Positions 1-9,892 of a stretch of 64,000 nucleotides of DNA are shown one piece after another. The position numbers were made by a program, and so were the translations under genes. The notes beneath the pieces were generated by a model. The model searched no databases. It saw nothing but the letters and a program-made list of their open reading frames with translations, and was not told the DNA's origin. Location: assembly GCF_011044995.1 (NCBI RefSeq), contig NZ_JAAKZW010000010.1:1-64000 (forward strand), written 5' to 3'. The DNA is from Streptomyces mesophilus. Its GTDB lineage: Bacteria; Actinomycetota; Actinomycetes; Streptomycetales; Streptomycetaceae. Positions within the stretch are counted from its first letter, which is position 1, and every line of letters begins with the position of its first letter.

Positions 1-1
1 C

Positions 2-1405
2 GCCCAGCCCGCCGCCCGCCTCTCCGCCCGCGACAAGCTCGTCCTCTTCGTGCTCTGCGCCGCCCAGTTCATGGTCGCGCTCGACTTCTCCGTACTGAAC
101 GTGGCGCTGCCCGTCCTCGGCGCCGACCTCAACATGAGCGACGCCGCGCTGCAGTGGGCCATCACCGCCTTCGCGCTGCCGTCCGGCGGTTTCCTGCTCC
201 TGTCCGGACGGCTCGGGGACCTGTACGGCAGGCGGCGGCTCTTCCTGTCCGGACTCGCCCTGTTCGGCGCCGCCTCGGTGCTCGCGACCTTCGCGTGGGA
301 CGCGCCGTCGTTCCTCGCCGCGCGTGCGCTGCAAGGCATCGGTGCGGCCGCGATCGTGCCCACCGGCATGGCGCTGCTGACCACCACGTTCCGCGAGGGC
401 CCGCAGCGCGACCGGGCGCTCGGCCTGTCCGGCACGCTGATGTCGCTCGGCTTCACCGTCGGCATGGTGCTCGGCGGCATCCTCACCGACACCCTCGGCT
501 GGCGCTCGACGATGGGACTGCTCGCCCTGTTCGCCGTGATCGTGCTGCCGCTCGCCCCCGCACTGCTCACGGAGTCCCAGAGCCCCGAGCGTCCGCGGCT
601 CGACGTACCCGGCGCGATCACCGTCACCGGCGGACTGCTCGCCCTGATCTACGCCCTGACCACGGCCGCCGAGCACGGCTTCGGCACCCTCGACGTCCAA
701 CTCACGCTGGCCGCCGGTCTGTTGCTGCTCGCCGCGTTCGTCCGTATCGAATCCCGCACGGCACAGCCGCTCGTCTCGCTGCCGATGCTGCGCCGCCCGA
801 CCGTCGCCTGGGGCAATATCGGCGGCCTGATCACCTTCTCGATGATGACGACGATCGTCTTCGTCCTGACCCTCTATCTGCAGGAGACCCTCGGCCTCTC
901 GCCCCTCCAGACCGGCATCGTCTTCGGGGTCCAGGGCCTGGCCGCCCTCGTCTCCGGCACCCTGACGCCGCGCGTCGTCGGCCGCGTCGGCTCGCGCACC
1001 GTCCTCGTCGTCGGCCTCACCGGTCAGGCGGTGTTCACGGCCGCGCTGCTCGTGACCGGCACCGGCACCCTGGGCGTGGTCCTCGCGACCCTGGTGGCCT
1101 CACTGGCCTGCATCTTCCACATGGGCGCGATCATCTCGTACGGCATCACCGTCACCTCCGGCGTCCCGGACGAGCAGCAGGGCCTGGCCACCGGCCTCGT
1201 CACCAGCAGCCAGCAGCTCGGTCTGACGATCGGCATCCCGCTGCTCGGTGTGCTCGCCACCACCGCGGACGATCTGACCTCCGGCTACCACACGGTGGTC
1301 GCCCTCGACGCGGCGATCGTGCTGGTGGCCGCCGCGCTGATCGCGCTCGGACTGCGGAAGTCGGCAGAGCGGACGTCCGTACCGCAGAAGTCCGTACAGC
1401 AGTAG
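2..1405 (+). CDS. MFS drug-efflux transporter, DHA2 (EmrB/QacA) type, 5' end cut by the window
   Basis: Integral-membrane proton antiporter likely to export drugs or small hydrophobic compounds. The reading frame is open from base 2. A GTG at 50 exists, but the first transmembrane helix already reads upstream of it, so the true start lies before the window. The LDFSVLNVALP stretch in helix 1 and the GRLGDLYGRRR loop after helix 2 are the MFS signature motifs of the DHA2 subfamily. Alternating hydrophobic segments continue to the C-terminus. About 467 codons are visible, slightly short for a 14-helix DHA2 protein. It converges on the yjbR gene with 6 nt between stop codons. The substrate cannot be told from sequence. 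Confidence 0.9.
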   Translation, partial: AQPAARLSARDKLVLFVLCAAQFMVALDFSVLNVALPVLGADLNMSDAALQWAITAFALPSGGFLLLSGRLGDLYGRRRLFLSGLALFGAASVLATFAWDAPSFLAARALQGIGAAAIVPTGMALLTTTFREGPQRDRALGLSGTLMSLGFTVGMVLGGILTDTLGWRSTMGLLALFAVIVLPLAPALLTESQSPERPRLDVPGAITVTGGLLALIYALTTAAEHGFGTLDVQLTLAAGLLLLAAFVRIESRTAQPLVSLPMLRRPTVAWGNIGGLITFSMMTTIVFVLTLYLQETLGLSPLQTGIVFGVQGLAALVSGTLTPRVVGRVGSRTVLVVGLTGQAVFTAALLVTGTGTLGVVLATLVASLACIFHMGAIISYGITVTSGVPDEQQGLATGLVTSSQQLGLTIGIPLLGVLATTADDLTSGYHTVVALDAAIVLVAAALIALGLRKSAERTSVPQKSVQQ

Positions 1406-1411
1406 GGAAGT

Positions 1412-1771
1412 TCAGCCCCGGTCCAGCCGCAGCCGCTCCGCCTTCGGCAGCCCCGCCACCACCAGATCGTACGAATCCTCGATGAGTTCCCGGACAACGG
1501 CGTCCGGGAGCTCTCCCACGGTCACGGTGTTCCAGTGCCGCTTGTTGACATGCCAGCCGGGCACGATCGCCGGGTACTGCTCGCGCTGGAGGATCGCGTT
1601 CTCGGGCTCGGCCTTGAGCGTGAGCGTCAGCGGCTTCTCGTCGAGCGCGCCGAACGCGAAGATCTTGCCGAGCACCTTGAAGGTGGAGAGCTCCTGATGG
1701 CGCGAGAAGGGGAACTCCTCCACCGCCGCGTTGAACGACAGACAGAACGCGCGCAGGTCAGCGGGTTTCAT
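1412..1771 (-). CDS. MmcQ/YjbR family protein
   Basis: Small (119 aa) cytosolic protein of the MmcQ/YjbR family, a double-wing DNA-binding-like fold of unsettled function. The [21 protein letters not shown] region and the motifs [13 protein letters not shown] and [17 protein letters not shown] are characteristic. It is the last gene of the phoH-ybeY-corC unit: its ATG lies inside the corC coding sequence (14 nt overlap), so translation is probably coupled. Confidence 0.85.
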   Translation of the reverse strand: MKPADLRAFCLSFNAAVEEFPFSRHQELSTFKVLGKIFAFGALDEKPLTLTLKAEPENAILQREQYPAIVPGWHVNKRHWNTVTVGELPDAVVRELIEDSYDLVVAGLPKAERLRLDRG

Positions 1772-3065
1772 CCTTGGTGTCCTCCACGTCCGGTACCGCC
1801 ACCGGCTCCACGAGCACCGTCATGATCTTGTTGCGCCGGCCCGCCGCCGACTCCGCGGTGAGCTTCAGGGAGCGTCCGTCGGGCAGCTCGACCTGGGCCT
1901 CGGCACCCGCGATCGGGACCCTGCCGAGCGCCTTCGCGAGCAGACCGCCGACCGTCTCCACATCGTCGTCGTCGAACTCCTCGAGCCCGTACAGCTCGCC
2001 GAGGTCCTCCACATCGAGCCGCGCGGTGACCCGGAAACGGTCCTCGCCGAGCTCCTCGACGGGGTCGATCTCGCGGTCGTACTCGTCGGTGATCTCGCCG
2101 ACGATCTCCTCGAGGATGTCCTCGATGGTCACGATGCCGGCCGTGCCGCCGTACTCGTCGATCACGACCGCGACATGGTTGCGGTCCTGCTGCATCTCGC
2201 GCAGCAGATCACCGGCGTTCTTGGTGTCCGGTACGAAGGACGCGGGCCGCATCGCCGTGGAGACCAGCTCGGACTCGGCGTCCCGGTTGATATGGGTCTT
2301 GCGGGCCAGGTCCTTGAGATAGACCATCCCGACCACGTCGTCCTCGCTCTCACCCGTCACCGGGATCCGCGAGAACCCGGACCTGAGCGCGAGCGTGAGC
2401 GCCTGCCGGATGGTCTTGTACCGCTCGATGACGATCAAGTCCGTACGCGGCACCATCACTTCGCGTACGAGGGTGTCGCCGAGCTCGAAGACCGAGTGCA
2501 CCATGCGGCGCTCGTCGTCCTCGATCAGCGACTCCTGCTCGGCCAGGTCCACCATCGCGCGCAGCTCGGCCTCGGACGCGAACGGCCCCCGGCGAAAGCC
2601 CTTGCCGGGGGTCAGCGCGTTACCGATCAGGATGAGCAGGCGGGGGATCGGGCCCATGATCCGGGCCAGCGGCAGCAGCACGTACGCGGACGCCGTCGCC
2701 GTATTGAGCGGATGCTGACGTCCGATGGTGCGCGGCGAGACACCGACGGCCACATAGCTGACGAGCACCATCACACCGATGGCGACCGAGAGCGCCTGCC
2801 AGGTCTCGTCGAACTCCTGCAGACAGGCGTACGTGACGAGCGAGGCGGCGGCCATCTCGCAGGCGACGCGGACGAGCAGCGCCACATTCAGATACCGCGT
2901 CGGATCGGCCGCGACCTGCTCCAGCTTGGCGCTGCCCCGGCGGCCCTGGCGCACCGCCTCGGCCGCACGGAAGCTGGAAACGCGCGCGAGGCCCGCCTCC
3001 GCACAGGAGGCGAGCCAGGCGACGATCACAAGCGCGATGACGCCGAGGATCAGGGCGGTACTCAC
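1758..3065 (-). CDS. CNNM/CorC (HlyC) family membrane protein with CBS pair
   Basis: Membrane protein of 435 aa implicated in Mg/Co ion homeostasis in this family. The N-terminal DUF21/CNNM domain has helices at about residues 1-25, 60-80 and 90-130. Two CBS domains follow (about 200-325, with [13 protein letters not shown] and [23 protein letters not shown]), then a CorC/HlyC domain at the C-terminus. The start is a GTG whose last bases form the ybeY stop (GTGA overlap). It belongs to the phoH-ybeY-corC-yjbR operon, an arrangement conserved in actinobacteria. Family assignment is firm; the transported ion is not proven. Confidence 0.92.
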   Translation of the reverse strand: MSTALILGVIALVIVAWLASCAEAGLARVSSFRAAEAVRQGRRGSAKLEQVAADPTRYLNVALLVRVACEMAAASLVTYACLQEFDETWQALSVAIGVMVLVSYVAVGVSPRTIGRQHPLNTATASAYVLLPLARIMGPIPRLLILIGNALTPGKGFRRGPFASEAELRAMVDLAEQESLIEDDERRMVHSVFELGDTLVREVMVPRTDLIVIERYKTIRQALTLALRSGFSRIPVTGESEDDVVGMVYLKDLARKTHINRDAESELVSTAMRPASFVPDTKNAGDLLREMQQDRNHVAVVIDEYGGTAGIVTIEDILEEIVGEITDEYDREIDPVEELGEDRFRVTARLDVEDLGELYGLEEFDDDDVETVGGLLAKALGRVPIAGAEAQVELPDGRSLKLTAESAAGRRNKIMTVLVEPVAVPDVEDTKDETR

Positions 3066-3559
3066 GAGACCGTGGGCGCCGGCGACGGACCGGTCATGCC
3101 GCGCTCTTCGCGCCAGCCGTCGACGATCGCGGCCTGGAGGCCGAACATCTCGGCCTTCTCGTCCGGCTCCTCATGGTCGTAGCCGAGCAGGTGCAGCACT
3201 CCGTGCACGGTGAGCAGCTGCAGCTCCTCGTCCATGGAGTGCTCCGTCTCGGCGTCCTTGCCCTGCTTCTCGGCGACCTCCGGGCAGAGCACGATGTCGC
3301 CGAGCAGGCCCTGCGGCGGCTCCTCGTCGTCCTTCATGGGCGGGCGCAGCTCGTCCATCGGGAACGACATGACATCCGTCGGACCCGGCAGGTCCATCCA
3401 CTGGATGTGCAGCTGCTCCATGGCGGCGGTGTCCACGACGATCACCGACAGCTCGGAGAGCGGGTGGATCCGCATCCGCGCGAGCGCATAGCGGGCGATG
3501 TCGAGGATCGCCTGCTCGTCGACCTCGGTTCCGGACTCGTTGTTGACGTCGATCGCCAT
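3062..3559 (-). CDS. ybeY: Endoribonuclease YbeY (rRNA maturation factor)
   Basis: Zinc-dependent endoribonuclease of 165 aa used in 16S rRNA 3'-end maturation and ribosome quality control. The metal site reads [16 protein letters not shown], matching the family pattern H-x3-H-x5-[17 protein letters not shown] is the second conserved block. The frame is open further upstream, but the ATG at 3559, preceded by GGAG about 10 nt before it, starts the family-length protein. It lies 28 nt after phoH and overlaps corC by 4 nt. Confidence 0.95.
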   Translation of the reverse strand: MAIDVNNESGTEVDEQAILDIARYALARMRIHPLSELSVIVVDTAAMEQLHIQWMDLPGPTDVMSFPMDELRPPMKDDEEPPQGLLGDIVLCPEVAEKQGKDAETEHSMDEELQLLTVHGVLHLLGYDHEEPDEKAEMFGLQAAIVDGWREERGMTGPSPAPTVS

Positions 3560-3587
3560 GGTGCGCTGTTGCTCCGTATTGAAAAAG

Positions 3588-4643
<1,056 letters not shown>

Positions 4644-4703
4644 GGGCCGGCGCTGTGGCCTGAGGTCGTCCTCCTCGTACGGGGCTCCGCCTGAGGCGGC
4701 GGA

Positions 4704-4721
4704 CCTTGCACTCCAAGGGTA
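4704..4721 (-). promoter_or_regulatory. Possible phoH promoter with overlapping inverted repeat
   Basis: On the minus strand, TACCCT (4721-4716) is a plausible -10 hexamer 73 nt before the phoH ATG. It overlaps a 5-5-5 inverted repeat, CCTTGgagtgCAAGG (4718-4704), sitting where transcription would begin. No clear -35 is seen. An operator is inferred from position only. Confidence 0.3.
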
Positions 4722-4830
4722 CGTCGGGGGACTGACAGGACCGAGGGGTTTTACGGCCCCCGGCGGACGGTTGGTGCCCCGTGCCGTTGTTTTAAGGGGC
4801 ACCGTGGCAGGCAGCCCTCCAGGTATCAGG

Positions 4831-4836
4831 GACAAT
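4831..4836 (+). promoter_or_regulatory. era -10 hexamer, leaderless type
   Basis: GACAAT is followed by 7 nt and then the ATG at 4844. This spacing puts the transcription start on the start codon. The in-frame ATG at 4835 lies inside the hexamer, so it is unlikely to be translated. Confidence 0.55.
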
Positions 4837-4843
4837 GGGCCGC

Positions 4844-5785
4844 ATGAGCGCACCTTCCTCCGAGTCGCAGGCACCGCACCGCGCAGGTTTCGCCTGCTTC
4901 GTGGGCCGGCCCAACGCGGGCAAGTCCACCCTGACCAACGCACTCGTGGGCCAGAAGGTCGCCATCACGTCGAACCGGCCGCAGACCACGCGGCACACGG
5001 TGCGCGGCATCGTGCACCGCGAGGACGCGCAGCTGATCCTGGTGGACACCCCTGGCCTCCACAAGCCGCGCACCCTCCTCGGCGAGCGGCTCAACGATGT
5101 CGTCCGTACGACCTGGGCCGAGGTCGACGTGATCGGCTTCTGCCTGCCGGCGAACGAGAAGCTCGGCCCTGGCGACCGTTTCATCGCCAAGGAGCTCGCG
5201 GGGATCAAGAAGACCCCGAAGATCGCGATCGTCACCAAGACGGACCTCGTCGAATCCAAGGCGCTCGCCGAGCAGCTGATCGCCATCGACCGGCTCGCGC
5301 AGGAGCTGGGCTTCGAGTGGGCCGAGATCATCCCGGTCTCCGCGGTCAAGGGCGAGCAGGTCGACCTGCTCGCCGACCTCCTCGTACCGCTGCTGCCCGA
5401 GAGCCCGCCGCTCTACCCGGAGGGCGACCTCACGGACGAGCCGGAGATGGTGATGGTCGCGGAGCTGATCCGCGAGGCCGCGCTCGAAGGCGTACGGGAC
5501 GAGCTGCCGCACTCGATCGCGGTGGTCGTCGAGGAGATGCTGCCGCGGGAGGACCGTCCGGCGGACAAGCCGCTGCTCGACATCCACGCGAACGTCTACA
5601 TCGAGCGCTCCAGCCAGAAGGGCATCATCATCGGCCCGAAGGGCAAGCGCCTCAAGGACGTCGGGACCAAGTCCCGCAAGCAGATCGAGGCGCTGCTCGG
5701 TACGCCGGTCTTCCTCGACCTGCATGTGAAGGTCGCCAAGGACTGGCAGCGGGACCCGAAGCAGCTGCGGAAGCTGGGCTTCTAG
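4844..5785 (+). CDS. era: GTPase Era
   Basis: Ras-like GTPase with a C-terminal KH domain (313 aa) that binds 16S rRNA near its 3' end during 30S assembly. Visible motifs are G1 GRPNAGKST, G2 TTRHTV, G3 DTPG and G4 TKTD, then the KH segment GIIIGPKGKRLKDVG near residue 270. An in-frame ATG nine bases upstream would add MGR but sits inside the probable -10 hexamer, so 4844 is preferred. It is divergent from phoH-ybeY, which also works in rRNA maturation, and ends at a 26-bp perfect hairpin shared with the convergent amidase gene. Confidence 0.95.
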   Translation: MSAPSSESQAPHRAGFACFVGRPNAGKSTLTNALVGQKVAITSNRPQTTRHTVRGIVHREDAQLILVDTPGLHKPRTLLGERLNDVVRTTWAEVDVIGFCLPANEKLGPGDRFIAKELAGIKKTPKIAIVTKTDLVESKALAEQLIAIDRLAQELGFEWAEIIPVSAVKGEQVDLLADLLVPLLPESPPLYPEGDLTDEPEMVMVAELIREAALEGVRDELPHSIAVVVEEMLPREDRPADKPLLDIHANVYIERSSQKGIIIGPKGKRLKDVGTKSRKQIEALLGTPVFLDLHVKVAKDWQRDPKQLRKLGF

Positions 5786-5805
5786 CCGGCCTCGCGCACA
5801 GCCGT

Positions 5806-5865
5806 GAACGCAGAAGTCCGGGCGTCCACCCCACATGCTGGGTGGACGCCCGGACTTCTGCGTTC
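5806..5865. terminator. Bidirectional terminator hairpin between era and the amidase gene
   Basis: A perfect 26-bp inverted repeat (5806-5831 with 5840-5865) encloses an 8-nt loop. It begins 20 nt after the era stop and ends 25 nt before the stop of the convergent amidase gene. There is no T-run, as is usual for strong Streptomyces bidirectional terminators. Confidence 0.85.
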
Positions 5866-5890
5866 GGCGGCATGACCCGCTCGGCGTGAC

Positions 5891-8206
5891 CTACTTGATG
5901 TAGACCAGACCGTCCGTCGTGATCGTCGGACGGCCGCTGGTGCCGACCACGACGATCTTCACGGTGTGCTTGGCGCTGCCGGACCAGGTCTTCGTCCAGA
6001 TCGCCTGGCGGTACTTCACGGTGGAGGACTTCAGGTCGACGGTGCTGACCTTGACGCCGTCCACGTAGACGTACGCCTGACCCGAGGTCGAAGCCCGGCT
6101 GACCACCCACGAGGCGGAGCGGCCGGTGAACGTCCAGGTCAGGCTCGCGCCCTTGGAACCGCTCGAGTACGACTTGCCGCCCAGGTAGCTGGTGGACGAC
6201 CGGCTCGTCCAGCTGCCGGACCTGACCGCGGAGGTCTCCTGCAGGATGACCGGCGTGTAGGCCGCGGACGCCGTACGGGAGTTGCCCGCGACGTCGTACG
6301 CCGCCATCGACCAGGTGGTCGCGGTGCCGGGCTTGGCCGTGCGGGCGACCGAGGTGGTGGTCGGGCCGAACGTGGTGGCGGTGGGAACGAGCTGCTTGAC
6401 GCTCTGCAGGGCCGCGTTGTCGGCGGCCTTCCAGCGCAGGCTCACCGGGACCGAGGTGGTGCTGACCGTGCCGGTGGCCAGGGCCAGGTTCGGCGTGGTC
6501 GAGAAGGTCGGCGCGGTCGTCTCCGCCACGAAGTTCTGCGCGGTGGTGGTCACGGCCTTGCCGGACTGGTGCACGGCCCGTACGGCGACGGTGTGGTTGC
6601 CCAGGGCGAGGGTGGCGGCGGCCGAGGTGGCCGTACCGGAGGCGGTGGCGGCGACCTTGCCGTCCACGAGCAGCTCGAAGCGCTTGATCAGCGAGCCGGG
6701 CGTCGTGGTCGACCACTTCGCGGTGATCGCGCCCTTCGTGTAGTACGTCGTACCGGAGGCGGTGGCGCCGGAGACCGACGTGACCTTCAGGCCCTGCACC
6801 GGTCCGGACGCCATGGTGCGGATGGCCGGCAGCTGGGCGTAGAGGGAGTTGCCCGGGCACTGGGTGTTGTAGCCGTCGCGGTGCCCGGAGACGGCCTTGA
6901 AGGTGTACTGCTGCCCCGCGAAGTACTTGGCGCCGAAGTAGTTCGTCAGCACGACGCGGTTGTCCGGGGTGTCCGGCTTCTCGGGGTCGATGAGGATCAC
7001 CGGCGCCGTCATCTGAGTGCTGCCGCTCGGGTCGATGCCGTACTGGCCGAGTTTCCACGCCGCCAGCCGCGCGACGGCTGTCTGCGCGGCCGTGGAGACG
7101 CCGGCGTCGGTATACGTGCCGAGCACCGCGATGCCCGCGGACTGGCTGTTCCAGCCGTAGGTGTGGGCTCCCGTGACGGGCAGGTCCACGCCGCCCTTGC
7201 GTCCCTCAAAGATCGTGCCGCACTTGTCGACGAAGAAGTTGTAGCCGATGTCGTTCCAGTGGTTGGTGTTCACGTGGTACGCGTAGATGCCGCGCACGAG
7301 CGCCGCCGAGTCGGCGCAGGAGTAGCTGTTGCTGTCGACCGTGTGGTGCACGAAGACGGTCTTCACGCCGGCGTTGTAGTTCGACGGGTCGGGGCTCATC
7401 GATTCGTTGGCACCCCAGCCGGCCCGCGAGACGATCGACGGCTTGGGCACGGTGGACGGCGGCGCCGTGGGAACGGTGGGCGAGGGGCTCGCGGTCGCGG
7501 AGGCCGACGTCGAAGTGGAGGCGCTCGCGCTCGGCGAGACCGACTCCGACGGCGGGACGGACTCGCTCGGTGACGCCGACGGCGAAGCGCTGTCGCTCGG
7601 CGACCCTGTAGCGGCCGGCGACGTCTCCGCCGCGAAGGCCGCAGGCTCGTACGCCACCGGCTCCGCCTGCGTCTCGGCCTTGGTCACCACGCCCGGGTCG
7701 ACCAGGCTGACCTCGAGACCCTTGGGCAGCGCGGAGGTGGAACCGTCCTTGTGGACGACCTGGACCTGGACACCGTCGGAGGGGCCCACCCAGATCGGCT
7801 CGGTGGCGCCGCGCGCCTCCTCGCGGGCCTCGGGGTCCTCCAGCGGGTCCACGTTCGCCTCGAGGTCCTGCCACCCGGACCACTCACCGGTCCCGATGCT
7901 GCGGGTGCGCACCTGGGCCGTGCCCTGCAGCCGCTTCTCCGCGTCCGTCCAGGAGACACCGAGCATCGAGAACTGCTCGGTCTCGGTACGCGGCAGCTCA
8001 CGCTTGCCGCTCGCGGGGCTCTTGAGCGTCAGGTCGTAGACCTTCACCGGACGCTTGGCCCGGCCCGCGTCCGACGGTCCGTCGGAGGGGCTCGCAACGG
8101 CGTAGGTGATGATGCCGCCGCCTCCCACCAGCACCGCACTCAGCGTCAGCCAGGCCCGGCGCTTCATGCTGAGCGGTCTGTATGCATGCGACATGCGTCG
8201 ACTCAC
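5891..8206 (-). CDS. Secreted N-acetylmuramoyl-L-alanine amidase (PGRP type) with repeat-rich C-terminus
   Basis: Exported peptidoglycan amidase of 771 aa that would cut between MurNAc and the stem peptide. An N-terminal signal/anchor (residues about 15-40, MKRRAWLTLSAVLVGGGG) is followed by a 150-residue region, a Ser/Pro/Thr-rich linker (about 195-250) and an amidase_2/PGRP domain (about 255-430). The zinc-type motifs FVHHTV and GHRDGYNTQCPG are present, so it looks catalytically competent. The rest (430-771) is Ig-like beta-sandwich material. The GTG at 8206 is chosen for the upstream AGGGGTGGG ribosome site. A Crp-like site lies 127 nt upstream. Confidence 0.9.
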   Translation of the reverse strand: MSRRMSHAYRPLSMKRRAWLTLSAVLVGGGGIITYAVASPSDGPSDAGRAKRPVKVYDLTLKSPASGKRELPRTETEQFSMLGVSWTDAEKRLQGTAQVRTRSIGTGEWSGWQDLEANVDPLEDPEAREEARGATEPIWVGPSDGVQVQVVHKDGSTSALPKGLEVSLVDPGVVTKAETQAEPVAYEPAAFAAETSPAATGSPSDSASPSASPSESVPPSESVSPSASASTSTSASATASPSPTVPTAPPSTVPKPSIVSRAGWGANESMSPDPSNYNAGVKTVFVHHTVDSNSYSCADSAALVRGIYAYHVNTNHWNDIGYNFFVDKCGTIFEGRKGGVDLPVTGAHTYGWNSQSAGIAVLGTYTDAGVSTAAQTAVARLAAWKLGQYGIDPSGSTQMTAPVILIDPEKPDTPDNRVVLTNYFGAKYFAGQQYTFKAVSGHRDGYNTQCPGNSLYAQLPAIRTMASGPVQGLKVTSVSGATASGTTYYTKGAITAKWSTTTPGSLIKRFELLVDGKVAATASGTATSAAATLALGNHTVAVRAVHQSGKAVTTTAQNFVAETTAPTFSTTPNLALATGTVSTTSVPVSLRWKAADNAALQSVKQLVPTATTFGPTTTSVARTAKPGTATTWSMAAYDVAGNSRTASAAYTPVILQETSAVRSGSWTSRSSTSYLGGKSYSSGSKGASLTWTFTGRSASWVVSRASTSGQAYVYVDGVKVSTVDLKSSTVKYRQAIWTKTWSGSAKHTVKIVVVGTSGRPTITTDGLVYIK

Positions 8207-8332
8207 GGATTCCCACCCCTGAAAGGTCCGAGGACCAAAAGAAAGAAGTCACTGGAGGCACACCCGTCACAGGTGCGGCCACGCTTGGACAGCGGGGTGG
8301 GAGCAGGAAGTGTCACTGCCGAGCCGCTTCAA

Positions 8333-8346
8333 GTGACCTAAGTCAC
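8333..8346. promoter_or_regulatory. Crp-like operator upstream of the amidase gene
   Basis: GTGACCTAAGTCAC is a perfect 5-4-5 palindrome and fits the Streptomyces Crp pattern GTG-N6-GNCAC as I remember it. It lies in the 207-bp gap between the emfourin-like gene and the amidase gene. The rest of this gap shows no gene and no recognisable riboswitch. Confidence 0.45.
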
Positions 8347-8413
8347 GCTACGGCTGGGGGAATTGGGGTACATGGGGCGGGACCAGAGGCTGACAGCCCC
8401 GCGGAGCGAACTC

Positions 8414-8680
8414 CTAGTCGCCCTCCTTGAGTACCCGCGAGATCAACTTCCGCTGCGGCTCGGTGAGTCGCGGATCCGCGCAGTACACGGTCCGCCCGTC
8501 GACGGTGATCTGGTAGGCGAAGCCGTCCGGCACCCCGATCGGGGGCGAGAGCCGGCCCTGCGCGAGGGCCTCCTCGGCGAGCGCCTGCCAGTCCGCCGCG
8601 TCCAGGCGGCCTTTCGTATCGACCGAGCGGTGGTGATCGAGACCGCCGAATCCTCCGGTACGCCTGACTTGGATACGCAT
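8414..8680 (-). CDS. Emfourin-like (protealysin inhibitor) protein
   Basis: Small (88 aa) cytosolic protein matching what is known of emfourin, the proteinaceous inhibitor of protealysin-like M4 peptidases. It begins MRIQVRRTGGFGG and ends with a basic LTEPQRKLISRVL helix. The start at 8680 is set by this beginning; the open frame continues upstream into the protease gene only as a shadow. It lies 53 nt after the M4 protease stop on the same strand, the order known for protealysin-emfourin pairs. Identification rests on gene partnership plus general resemblance. Confidence 0.75.
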   Translation of the reverse strand: MRIQVRRTGGFGGLDHHRSVDTKGRLDAADWQALAEEALAQGRLSPPIGVPDGFAYQITVDGRTVYCADPRLTEPQRKLISRVLKEGD

Positions 8681-8733
8681 GTCTTCCTGTCTAGTACGGG
8701 GCGGGCCGGTGCGGAACCCGCCCCGGACTCGGA

Positions 8734-9801
8734 TCAGGAGGACGCGACGCCCACCTGGGACCAGGCCTTGACCACCGCCTGGTGCTCCTCGCCCTCCCCG
8801 TAACGGGAGGCCGCGGCCGCCACCGTCGCCTTGGCGAAGTCCTCGAAGTTCGCGTCGACTTCGAGCCCGCCGGCCGTCAGCGTGTCGTACCAGATCTGCC
8901 CGGCCCGCTCCCATGCGTTGCCGCCGAGGGCCTCCGCCGCCAGGTAGAACGCGTGGTTGGGGATGCCCGAGTTGATGTGCACGCCGCCGTTGTCGCGGCC
9001 GGTGCGCACATAGCCGTCCATCGTGGCCGGTTGCGGGTCCTTGCCGAGCACGTCGTCGTCGTACGCCGAACCCGGCTCCTTCATCGAGCGCAGCGCCTTG
9101 CCCGTCACGCGCGGTGCGAGCAGCCCCGCCCCGATCAGCCAGTCGGCCTGTTCGGCGTTCTGGCCGAGCGTGTACTGCTTGATGAGCGAGCCGAAGACGT
9201 CCGAGACCGACTCGTTGAGCGCGCCCGGCTGACCGAAGTACGAGAAGTTCGCGGTGTACTGCGTGACGCCGTGGGCCAGTTCGTGGCCGATGACATCCAC
9301 CGGGATCGTGAAGTCGAGGAAGATCTCGCCGTCCCCGTCGCCGAACACCATCTGCTCGCCGTTCCAGAAGGCGTTCCCGTAGTCCTCGCCGAAGTGCACG
9401 GTGGCGATCAGGGGGAGGCCCTGGCCGTCGATGGAGTTGCGGGAGAACGCCTTCAGGAAGAGCTCGAAGGTCGCGCCGAGGCCCGCGTACGCACGGTTGA
9501 CCGTGGCGTCCTTACCGGGCTTGTCGCCCTCGCCGCGAACCTTCTTGCCGGGCAGGTCCTGCTTGTGCTTCGCGTCGTGGATGGTGCGCTGCGGCTTCTC
9601 CGGCTCGGCGGCGGGCGAGACCGAGGGAGCGCCGACGACCGTGGTCAGCCGGCGCGCGGTGCGCTGGGCGGCGTCCGCGACGAGGGTCTTACGGGCGGCT
9701 GCGGACAGCCGCGGATCCCCGGACCTCGCGAGGTGGTCGAGGACATGGGGCGGCACGATGGTGCAGAAGACGGGCTCGAAGCCCGTGCGGTTGGCGGTCA
9801 T
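8734..9801 (-). CDS. M4 family metallopeptidase, protealysin-like
   Basis: Thermolysin-family zinc protease of 355 aa. No signal peptide is visible. The N-terminus carries the short protealysin-type propeptide motif (FCTIVPPHVLDHLA, residues about 9-22). The catalytic motif HELAH and the zinc-ligand motif NESVSD are present, and GGVHINSGIPNHAFY supplies the usual C-terminal histidine. The ATG at 9801 is chosen because it gives the propeptide start; in-frame codons further up run into the tnpB element. It pairs with the downstream emfourin-like inhibitor. Likely stored as an inactive precursor; substrate unknown. Confidence 0.88.
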   Translation of the reverse strand: MTANRTGFEPVFCTIVPPHVLDHLARSGDPRLSAAARKTLVADAAQRTARRLTTVVGAPSVSPAAEPEKPQRTIHDAKHKQDLPGKKVRGEGDKPGKDATVNRAYAGLGATFELFLKAFSRNSIDGQGLPLIATVHFGEDYGNAFWNGEQMVFGDGDGEIFLDFTIPVDVIGHELAHGVTQYTANFSYFGQPGALNESVSDVFGSLIKQYTLGQNAEQADWLIGAGLLAPRVTGKALRSMKEPGSAYDDDVLGKDPQPATMDGYVRTGRDNGGVHINSGIPNHAFYLAAEALGGNAWERAGQIWYDTLTAGGLEVDANFEDFAKATVAAAASRYGEGEEHQAVVKAWSQVGVASS

Positions 9802-9854
9802 GGCCGCACAGTGGCACTGAGTTATGGCCCTGTCACTACCAGCAACCATGATCG

Positions 9855-9892
9855 TTGAATGCTCCCCCTCAAGAGTGAGGAGGATTCCTGGC
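9855..9892 (-). ncRNA. Right end / omega-RNA 3' hairpin of the tnpB element
   Basis: Just after the tnpB stop, the minus strand forms CCTCCTCA-CTCT-TGAGGGGG (8-bp stem, one G-U pair, 9883-9864), then GAGCATTCAA ending at 9855. A hairpin followed by TCAA is the usual right end of IS200/IS605-type elements, and in TnpB systems this region is the guide-RNA scaffold. The guide would be the flanking bases starting at 9854. Confidence 0.6.

Noticed and set aside
4704..4718. HAIR (HspR) element near phoH
   Set aside because: The 5-5-5 repeat differs from CTTGAGT-N7-ACTCAAG in core and spacing.
5652..7058. 468-codon minus-strand frame overlapping era and the amidase gene
   Set aside because: It is the wrong frame of the amidase gene extended across the terminator into era.
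8207..8413. c-di-AMP (ydaO-type) riboswitch upstream of the amidase gene
   Set aside because: The gap is short and I cannot find the conserved core motifs; only a Crp-like palindrome stands out.
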